NCBI GenBank assembly: GCA_963457665.1
Contig: OY735212.1
Span: 2,239,397-2,303,396, forward strand
Source of the DNA: Thysanoteuthis rhombus
Taxonomy: Eukaryota; Mollusca; Cephalopoda; Oegopsida; Thysanoteuthidae
Direction: 5' to 3'
Length of the DNA: 64,000 nt
Both the position numbers and the translations under genes were made by a program. How positions within the stretch are numbered: the first letter of the stretch is position 1; every line of letters begins with the position of its first letter. The notes beneath the pieces are model-generated. The model did no database searches. It saw only the letters and a list, made by a program, of their open reading frames with translations, and was not told where the DNA came from. Positions 56,412 through 64,000 of the stretch are shown piece by piece.

Positions 56412-56800
56412 GAGATGGATCCGCATCAGACAATTAGAGAGTTATCAGAAAAGTTACGGATCCAGTAAAAGCATCTTCAACAGATTGTAAAGGTCAAGAG
56501 ACAGGGAGTTTGGCTCATACACAAGCTTGCAGCTAAAAACAGAGCCCAACGTTCATCAATCTGTGGTATTTAGCTGAATAGACACGAAGAGGAAATGGTT
56601 CTTCATCGAATAGTTGCTTGAAACGAAAGATGAAGTCTGTATGTAAGCCCAATAAACCAAAGGTTATCTTGAGGTCAGACACTAGTCCCTACGCCGAAAT
56701 ATTGAGTTCAAACGAGAGCTTTTAGACTTATTCGCATCAAAGCCAAATTTGAAAGTCTATTTCCGGATGGAATCCTGCTTCAAATAATGGTGGTTGTTAT
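56412..56800 (+). pseudogene. mariner-family transposase relic
   Basis: From 56418 the translation reads DPHQTIRELSEKLRIQ, a stop, KHLQQIVKVKRQGVWLIHKL, then KNRAQRSSICGI, a stop, and FLHRIV with an NERWSLYV block. This matches the order of mariner/SETMAR-type transposases: DPxQTxxELAExLxVS, the HLxxIGKVxKxxxWVPHEL linker, and the FLHRIVTGDEKW block around the first catalytic Asp (here D is lost: NERW). Later PTPK near 56690 corresponds to the PxPKxxL block. The frame is destroyed by several stops and indels. N-terminal helix-turn-helix is absent or unreadable. Confidence 0.8.
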
Positions 56801-57264
56801 GTAGTTGCTTGAAGTATAATGTTTTTCTTCAAAGATTAAAATAACCTTAATTTCTTGTACTCATAATGATTTCCAGAAATATGCCCAAGTAATAGCTACA
56901 CTACTCTCAAATGTAATACTAATGAGATCGAATTCTAAAAATCGATACCAGTGTATTGTCTATAACTTCTAGAAGAATCCTGAACATTCCAGGATTTTGT
57001 CAGACGAATGAAATTCTTTTTTTTTTGTTTATGTCACTACAATGTTCTGATCCATTCTGCAGCTTTCTTCCGGTTACGTTTGGGTTACAACACTAACAAC
57101 GCCAAAAAGGAGTTCAGTTGTTAAAACAAAGCTTGGGGTCCATAATACTTATTGTCATTTATTTTTTGTACGAGTATTTCTTTCGTTTCTTTTTTTCGCA
57201 ACTCACTCAGACTGTCAATCTTTGGCTGGGAATAAACAACGGGGGTTGAACGAAGAGGATAAGC
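56801..57264. other. Unassigned sequence
   Basis: No gene recognised. Confidence 0.4.
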
Positions 57265-57470
57265 TCACACCCTTTTTGCCCAGGGAAGCCTGGTTTAATG
57301 ATTCCAGCTGCTTTAACTGACTAAGCTACCAGAACCTTTCGATTGGCAAAAGATTACGTCAAACCTTTGAATCGATCCTTCATTTTCATAGCTCAGTCAG
57401 TTTGAGTAGCTGGTACGTTTGGCTTGATTTCCTGAAGACGTGAACGTTCCATCAAACCACAAGATAAAGG
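57265..57470. repeat. Two tRNA-like sequences in opposite orientation
   Basis: Minus strand (about 57340 to 57265): GGTAGCTTAGTCAGTTAAAG, then GTGTGAGCTTATCC at the B-box position. Plus strand (about 57388-57465): CATAGCTCAGTCAGTTTGAG with GTGAACGTTCCATC at the B-box position. Both have convincing A-box/D-arm sequence and poor B-boxes. They could be an inverted pair of SINE heads. Confidence 0.4.
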
Positions 57471-57829
57471 ATTAAAAAATTGATAATATATATATATATC
57501 TGTGCTCCATTCAAGAACAGGAAAATCAGAGAACGTTAGGGTTAGGGATCTGCTGCTGATGATTGCTAACCTGACAACTGTTTCAAAGATACTCGATGCG
57601 ATAATGGAAGATTTTTTGTTGTTGTATTTTTACCAAGAATTTGCCACAATTTGTATAAATGCGTTTGTTTATAGTAAAGAGGTGCATAAAATATTGTGGG
57701 CAGTCAAGGTACAAAAGGGTCAAAAACCACTACTCTATACCATGTCCATACTACGTTTGGCAAGAGTCGATCGAGGAAAGTGGTGAATTGTTAGATTCAT
57801 GAATAGATTTACCCTAATACTCAGAGACA
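57471..57829. other. Unassigned sequence
   Basis: A 94-codon plus-strand frame (57502-57786) has no recognised motif; a short TA run lies at 57486-57500. Confidence 0.4.
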
Positions 57830-58235
57830 ACAGTATGGCACCTATGATTTGAACGTTCCCTCCAGGGTGCATGCCTGGGCGAAGCAAATGGAGGTTCTGG
57901 GATACCCAGTCGTCAGAACCCCCTTCTTAGGCTCGCTGGTGCAGTTCAGAGGAAAACAGATTGATGCGTCTGGAATTAGCTTGACGAAAGAAGCTGCCGG
58001 AAAGAAGTCATATTGAACGTCAAACCGTGTTGTCTTTCTCCTAGACTGGCTGTCTTCACATTGTTAGAGAGCTTAATCAGTCATGCTATTTTACCCATAG
58101 CTGGGAGAAAAGAGAGTCATGTCTCCCCCGAGGGCATTGGCAAAAAGTGAATATAAACATCACTGGCCAGAGTTTGAACTCGGGTTCACACCGTCACCAA
58201 CCACGCCAATCTCACCCACAATCTGAACCTGCACA
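57830..58235 (-). repeat. SINE-like repeat with tRNA-like head on the minus strand
   Basis: On the minus strand the sequence starts GATTGGCGTGGTTGGTGACG (A-box-like), then CCCGAGTTCAAACTCTGG (B-box-like). A long GC-richer body follows with CCCTCGGGGGAGACATG, TAACAATGTGAAGACAGCC, GGTTTGACGTTCAATATGAC and CAGCGAGCCTAAGAAGG. In another frame the plus strand is open (VHAWAKQMEVLGYPVVRTPF), so a coding origin cannot be excluded. I cannot name the family. Confidence 0.42.
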
Positions 58236-58464
58236 TACAATAATAGTATTAATGTCATCTTTTATTGGTATTCAAGCTCGAATCGAACTATGGGGCTAAC
58301 ATTTATTGGGCGTTTTATTGTGACATTCATAAGCTATAAATCTACAAACGAAAATCATAAAGATAGAATTACGACAAATATTTGCTTCTCTTGAGCCCAT
58401 ATTGTCATTGTGCTGTATCTGGTAAATATTCATAGCAGCTTCCCTTATGTCTCACACCACTGCT

Positions 58465-58745
58465 AATGTACAGTCGTAAAACGTGGAATCTATACAGTCC
58501 CCAAGTCAGACAACTCAGTACAATTCAACAACGTCATCTCGGGGCCATTATGAAAATTAAATGGAATAATTACATCAGTAATGAAGAAGTTCTAGCAAAA
58601 GAAAGATATTAAGCTAAAAGTAGCCAGAAACCATCTACGCTGGTTAGGTCATACCTCAAGAATGGATAATAAGAAACCGCTAAAAGCATTGCTGAATGGT
58701 AAATTGGCAAGTGGAACCCGACCTTATGGATGTCCTTAACTGCAA
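58465..58745 (+). pseudogene. LINE ORF2 C-terminal fragment (YG.ETW type)
   Basis: Translation from about 58465: LMYSRKTWNLYSPQVRQLST, IQQRHLGAIMKIKWNNYISN and EEVLAKERY, then in another frame RNHLRWLGHTSRMDNKKPLK with ALLNGKLASGTRPYGCP. This is the 'LLYGCETWTLYxxxxxxLxxFHxRCLRxIxxIKWQDxxxNxEVL...QLRWxGHxxRMxxxRxPKxLLxGEL' region found after the reverse transcriptase of some non-LTR elements. It is a different lineage from the RTE copies in this window. At least one frameshift (near 58610) and one stop are present. Confidence 0.72.
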
Positions 58746-59403
58746 TATAAAGTCATATGCAAATATAATCTGACGTGCAGTCATGTGTCAGACCAGAGAT
58801 AATCGGTAGATAATCGTCAAGAATAGAGATAATTAATTCATCTCACTTGCAAAAAAGTCGATGGGAAGAGAAAGAGGGAATATGAAAGAAAAAGAGAAAC
58901 AGAAGAAAAAGAAGGCAACAATAACAATGTCTAGAACTTCTCAAAGTTACTACCATATGTATGTTTTCGATGTCCACATGTTAGATGTGTCATAATCGTT
59001 TTAGGCTTGAGGCGTATGTATTCCTTTATTTTAAACAACGCTGATGAATACAATAATCTATTTCAAAAGAGAAACACTGATGTATTAATCGAAGCCAGCA
59101 AATATGCAAGCGTATTAATAATTTTTTGCTCTTCCATACTTTATAATTATGGACACGAAAAACACCTGTAACACTGAAACAGAATTCAAAACATCTTTCC
59201 AAAACAACAGACTTGAGTACCATATATGCTGAGCCATGACAGATGGTATACAAAGGCAATCTGGAAGACTACTGCTCACTGAAACTCACCCAACCCCATA
59301 ACTGTCCATATAAAACTTTGATAGGAGAGGCCCTTTTCATTATGCCAGCAGACAGATGCTGTGTAATATATGCTTAGTAAGAAAAAAATCCTTGTCTGTC
59401 TTA
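58746..59403. other. Unassigned sequence
   Basis: No gene recognised; an A/G-rich patch lies at 58860-58915. Confidence 0.4.
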
Positions 59404-59751
59404 TACACGGTGTTTCAAAGAGTGTGTATCCCTCAGGATAAGAGGGAGACTTGACGTACACATAAATCTGATATAACAATATTAGTCAATTGGCGATACT
59501 GTACTCAAAGTCTACGATATTCATCAGTTGAAATGATTGCATAAAGCACTAGCCACATTCGAGCATCTATTCCTATATAAAGGGATGTTTATGTTACGAA
59601 ACAGGCACGGACTGGCATGTAGGTTGAAAAGAATGACTTTCAACAATGTAATTAGCCTCTTTCTGTGATCAATTTAATTCGTATCTTTAAGGTAGTAGTT
59701 CGAATATACAGTGCCAAAAAGACGATGTCATAATTTTTGAAACACCCTGTA
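59404..59751. mobile_element. MITE with TACACGGTGTTTCAAA / TTTGAAACACCCTGTA ends
   Basis: The terminal inverted repeats are about 16 bp with one mismatch (TACACGGTGTTTCAAA at 59404; TTTGAAACACCCTGTA ending 59751, allowing for an extra T). The element is 348 bp including a TA at each end, consistent with TA target duplication of the Tc1/mariner superfamily. No coding region is seen in it; the 67-codon minus frame overlapping its left end is not supported. The TACAGGGTGTTTC-type terminus is widespread in animal mariner-like elements. Confidence 0.72.
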
Positions 59752-60731
59752 TACAGGCATACACGATAAACATACATCTTAAATAATGCTTACTATCACC
59801 ATAAAACGATACATTCTAAATGCTATTAGATTTCAGACGAAAGCTTTCATAACCTTGGAAGATTATTGACAAACATCAGCATACATTTTATAATTTCAAG
59901 ACATTTTCTTGAAGAATGGTGTACTAAATTCTCAAGCGGTACCTGTTACCTATAAAACAAGTGTATGTTAATCTATTTCAATTTTTTCTTGAAATGATGT
60001 ACGTAATTCTTAACGCAATCTCTGAAGCTTCCAATTACTGCAATAGCCTTTGCATAAAACCACCTTCTGTACGCACTTCTACAATTATAACATAGAATAA
60101 TAAGAAAAGTTCAGACTCTGTTAGAATCTCACGACGTTGTTTACACTATTTTTGACAGATTTGGAAACATTTGTCTGAATTTGTTCCTGTTATAAAACTA
60201 TTTGTCACCTATTGATTTTCCCAAAAGAATAATGAAAGCTTTTTTTGGGGAAAAACAATCCCCTAAATAGACACTGATTGGTTCTCTCTAACCTTGCAAC
60301 ATTTTCACTTATATCCAAGTGTGTAATTGTTTACCCCATTAGTTAAGGACTGTAACTCTATGCTAAGAATATGGGATATGTTAAAAATGTCTTTGCTCCT
60401 CTTGCGTCAAATTTTCTATTTCGAGAATTGTTTAAAAATATATTATGACATAGTGTGACGCAAAAAGAAAGAAATCCCTCTGGCTCCATTCATTCTCTAC
60501 TCCCTTCCTTCCCTCTGTGCGCTTTAAAACTTTTTAAAGATTTTTTCTTAATGCAAGTGATTTTAGTTTTCATAAACCTATCAACGTTCGTTGCGAGTAA
60601 AAAGTTTTAACAATGAAGAAGTTTCCAGCACATACAAGATTTTCCATAAGGGATACAACTCTTGCTATAAGAGGATAGAATTTACAGACGTGTAAGCTTG
60701 CGCTACAACATTGGTCAAACTACATTGCACT

Positions 60732-60733
<2 letters not shown>
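59752..60733. other. Unassigned sequence
   Basis: About 1 kb with no gene or repeat recognised. Confidence 0.45.
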
Positions 60734-60775
<42 letters not shown>

Positions 60776-60781
60776 GAGAGA
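60734..60781. repeat. (GA)n microsatellite
   Basis: GA run with one GG interruption. Confidence 0.97.
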
Positions 60782-61198
60782 AGTTTTCCGAAGTTTGAAT
60801 TATTGTATCATACACTAGACTCATTCGAGCATCAATTTTTTTGTGTCGTGTCAGCTATGTTGTGTTAAAATCTAATTAAGCGTCAAAATAATGAAACAAG
60901 TTCTGACCTGCAACAAGTTTTGACGTCTATTATAAACTCAATATAGATACGTAATTAGTATCTTTTTGTGATGTTTTTATTATTTCTGTCTCCAAGAAAG
61001 TTTTTAGATTTAAAATTGTTTGAATACGTTAAAGACGGTTGTATACTTTTGGAACAGTGCACCAGTTAGACGGTTTAAAGTGTACTGTAATGTCATGTAG
61101 CAATAATTCTTACCTTTTGTGTTTATGACCTCTTTACTAACCAACGCATTGGGGGCGTTGTTTTAGGAGTTCAGTTTCTTTTTTTTGGTACCTTGGTA
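60782..61198. other. Unassigned sequence
   Basis: Nothing recognised. Confidence 0.35.
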
Positions 61199-61214
61199 TG
61201 TGTGTGTGTGTGTA

Positions 61215-61255
<41 letters not shown>
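61199..61255. repeat. (TG)n-(TA)n microsatellite
   Basis: TG repeats with one ATG interruption pass directly into TA repeats. Confidence 0.97.
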
Positions 61256-61258
<3 letters not shown>

Positions 61259-62845
61259 GTGTGTGGTTCCGAAATGTGATGAGCTTTTATCCAATTATGT
61301 ACTTATTTAAATTAAACATCAGTATTTGAATCTTTTACCCTATCACAACCTATATATATATAAGTGAAAGGGGATGAGACAGACTCAGGAGTAAAGACAT
61401 ATGGACATTTCATTTGTTAATTAATCAATTCATAAATGAATGAATTATTATATTGTACATGTTTCGGGATGGATTTCCAACTTCAGTTGCATGTGTTTGC
61501 CTTGAAGTGATTAAAAGGTTTTCGTAAAATAAAATTTAGCATCTGATGTTTTGTTCTGAAAGCAATGATGGGCATCAAGAATGAGGATTCCTGGGTCATA
61601 ATGATGAGTCTGGACTGTATTCTGTCTGTGGAGAAATCTGTGGCGGTATCGTTGGATAGTATGCTGGGAACTGTAGCCGCAGTTTCATTGGTTGTACTGG
61701 TCTGTGTGGGAGGGCATTCTTAAGCATCGGTTGCCATGGATACTGAGAACATGGATAGTTGTTCAGTGTTAGACTGCTTGGATCTTCAGTAAGTTGGGGA
61801 TTAGACTATCTCTAAAGTTAATCAAGATAGTGGAGTAGGGGTCCTTGTTATGTATGATGGAATATCCGTTGGGAAATATATGTTCTGTATCCTTAATAGT
61901 CATTGTGCATATTCTGAAGTCAGATGGTTTTGAGTAGTACGAGAGAAAATGGCCATACATATATTTCTATAGGTAGGGGTCTGCTTGTTAGGTTCCCAGT
62001 GTTAGATATACATAAAAGATTGAGTATGGATAGGATAAGGTAAGTTTGTGACCTTGATTATATGTAGGAGGGGGTTTAGATCGTACAGGTGGGTTTGTTG
62101 TGGGGAATAAGAATACATGTACATTAAGGGTTGTTCGGACCTAGGCAGACGTATAGTCTAAAGAATATTCTGAAGATGATGAGTTAGTAACTATAGAGTA
62201 ATTAGGACTGAGAGGAATATGGTGTTAAAGATAGTTGTGGTTTGGGCTGTTAAGTTAAGTGTTAAGTTCATTAAGGGAAATAGTTTCAAGTTTGTTAATC
62301 TGCTTATTTTCATGTAGAAATAGAATTTTAGTCATGTTGGAAAGTGTAATTTCTTCTATTTAGAAAAAAATGCTTATGAATCTAGCGTCTGCACCGAAAT
62401 TGTAGCCAGGGTTCTGAAGTGTAGTTCTATTTGGAGTAGATTTGGATGATTGGGTTATTTAATCCACAGTTATTAAGTCTAATATCAAATTGCCACTCAG
62501 ACTTACCCATATATTTCAGTTTGCATTTATATTTATTCTATGCAGTGGATAACAATTTTGCTTCTGCATTAAAAATTAAGGTAGATGTAAAAAGTTTTCT
62601 TTGTAGTAAAGCTAGTGAAAGCATTTGTATACTTCAGTTGGTTGCAGCATAGACTATTTCTTTTGATGCACGGTCGGCAGAATTTAAAAGCTTTGATGTT
62701 TGGGGGTCTGCAATAGGCAATGGCACATTGTTCTAGGAATATTTCTTTGAGTTCTGTTTTAAGTGTAAGTATATTCCAAGGCTATGAAATCAGTGGAGTC
62801 CTCGTAGTCAAATTTCATAGTTATATATAGAGTTTAAGTTTGTGA
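61256..62845. other. Unassigned sequence, locally G/T-rich
   Basis: The interval 61550-62440 is richer in G and T on the plus strand than its surroundings. A minus-strand frame (61769-61960) and others in the neighbourhood show no recognised domain. It could be a reverse-oriented mobile element remnant; I cannot name it. Confidence 0.35.
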
Positions 62846-62856
62846 AGAGAGAGAGA

Positions 62857-62905
<49 letters not shown>

Positions 62906-63018
62906 GGACAGACACAGAGAGAGACAGAGAGAGAGAGAGAGAGGGAGAGAGATTGTATATATATATATATATATATATACGAGTACAATTTATCTCTCTC
63001 TCTTTCTCTAAATATATC

Positions 63019-63080
<62 letters not shown>
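62846..63080. repeat. Compound (GA)n-(CAGA)n-(TA)n-(TC)n-(TA)n microsatellite
   Basis: GA runs with CAGA/ACAGA units (62846-62951), TA (62955-62980), TC with short interruptions (62991-63052) and TA (63053-63080). The GA and TC blocks are complementary and could form a hairpin across the TA segment. Confidence 0.95.
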
Positions 63081-63083
<3 letters not shown>

Positions 63084-63279
63084 ATGCTTTGGCATTCATA
63101 CACATTAAATACTGTTGGAACAGTATAGCAAGGCCCCAGAAGTCATACATAGACTAAAAAAAATATTACAAATTTTTTATCAAGAAAATGATGAGGCAAC
63201 ATATTAAACAGAAAATAACACAGTAATGAAATTAAACGAATGTATTTATCAGATTTCACATTACAAAGTCATCTATGTA

Positions 63280-64000
63280 TACACTAGCTGGAATACTCGG
63301 CATTGCCCGGAAGAAAAATAACTGAAAACATAACCAAGCAGGGAAAATGTTCTTTGAGGGGTTTATTCTTATGCAACATAACCATTAAAAACAACAACAA
63401 ACAAACGGTTATTTACATTATGTACGCGTAAAAAAGTAGCTGTAATGGGAGAAACATTCTGATTCACAAAAAAGAAAAGATGATGTCGTTGCTCAGTTTG
63501 ACATCGTTTTTGAATACGATGCGTAAGTGTTCCTCCCATTGGGTGAAAGGGTCCCACCTTTGAAAAACGAATATAATGCTGCCCTTGGGAAAAGCATAGA
63601 AAAGTCCGGTAACAGTCAGCAATCTTCCGAGATTTTCCTTGTGCCTTATTATAGTTCCAAAAAATGGCCTCAGCTAAAGGTGATAAATGACTAGAATTGA
63701 CCTCTTGTAACCTTGAATGACCCACAAGGTCAACATCGTTTGGCCTATTTCCTTCAACATTACCCAATATTCTAAATTAGTGCATAAGTCCGATCCACAA
63801 CTCTGAAGATTGACAAGGAAATACAAAAAATTACCCCTGGTGTCCTAAAATGACCTCCGTGGCAAACTTCGATTTGCTTATGATCTTCAACATGGAAGAC
63901 GTACTTCTATGGCAAATTTCAATCTCATAGATGCCAAATTGTCGACCCAAACTCGAAAAATTGTCTCTGAAAGTTCACAAATGCCTGGTGACCTCGAATG
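63280..64000. repeat. Interspersed repeat beginning ACTAGCTGGAATACTCGGCA
   Basis: Starts with a variant of the ACTAGCTG...ACCCGGC(A/G)TTGCCCGG motif that occurs at the edge of interspersed repeats in many invertebrate genomes. The remainder has a 132-codon stop-free minus-strand frame (63369-63767; contains GPFHPMGGTLTHRIQKRC). It then has a CCTTGAATGACCCACAAGG stretch and similar GTGTCCTAAAATGACCTCCG segments that look like partial internal repetition. The repeat continues past the window end. The reading frame may be fortuitous or a relic. Confidence 0.45.

Overview
This window is AT-rich metazoan DNA in which I find no conventional protein-coding gene, rRNA gene or intact tRNA gene. It is dominated by decayed mobile elements, short interspersed repeats, microsatellites and one very large minisatellite. 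The mix of RTE-type LINEs with GAT tails, Tc1/mariner relics, a tRNA-Val-derived SINE, 5S-rRNA-derived repeats and many (TA)n, (CA)n and (GA)n tracts suggests an invertebrate, probably a lophotrochozoan and possibly a cephalopod mollusc. That placement is an inference from style, not from a marker gene. The window could be intergenic or lie in a very long intron.

Layout. 0-10 kb: a 5S-derived repeat (863), Tc1-like transposase fragments (1.6 and 5.6-6.0 kb), a second 5S-derived repeat (6.5 kb), an RTE LINE 3' end (6.7-7.0 kb), then the 3' end of one LINE followed directly by the 5' part of a related copy (7.2-8.8 kb), and a tRNA-Val SINE (9.4 kb). 10-21 kb: mostly unrecognised, with a coding-like relic on the minus strand (12.6-14.6 kb), a third 5S-derived repeat (15.0 kb) and two purine-rich tracts (16.1-16.7 and 17.5-17.9 kb). 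21.6-22.9 kb: a nearly whole but inactivated Tc1-like transposon. 22.86-30.34 kb: a 7.5-kb minisatellite abutting that transposon. 30-41 kb: SINEs, tetranucleotide and trinucleotide arrays, a solo-LTR-like segment and a decayed, nearly full-length RTE LINE on the minus strand (37.9-40.5 kb). 41-55 kb: repeated copies of a dispersed family (called X here), LINE 3' fragments and three more GAT-tailed RTE 3' ends. 55-64 kb: a polypyrimidine tract, a mariner relic, tRNA-like and SINE-like sequences, a compact MITE (59.4-59.75 kb), GA/TA microsatellites and another interspersed repeat.

The most interesting object is the minisatellite. Its basic unit is about 27-30 bp. In the centre (about 24.0-28.56 kb) the units form a four-part higher-order repeat, 114 bp long where it is best conserved; the two flanks stay monomeric and more divergent, as in centromeric satellites. 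One subunit carries a perfect 8-bp hairpin that recurs at least 20 times. The array starts inside the right terminal inverted repeat of the neighbouring Tc1 element, and the monomer resembles that repeat, so the array may have grown out of a transposon end.

Nothing here looks like an operon or a pathway. The pieces are related by transposition, tandem duplication and decay.
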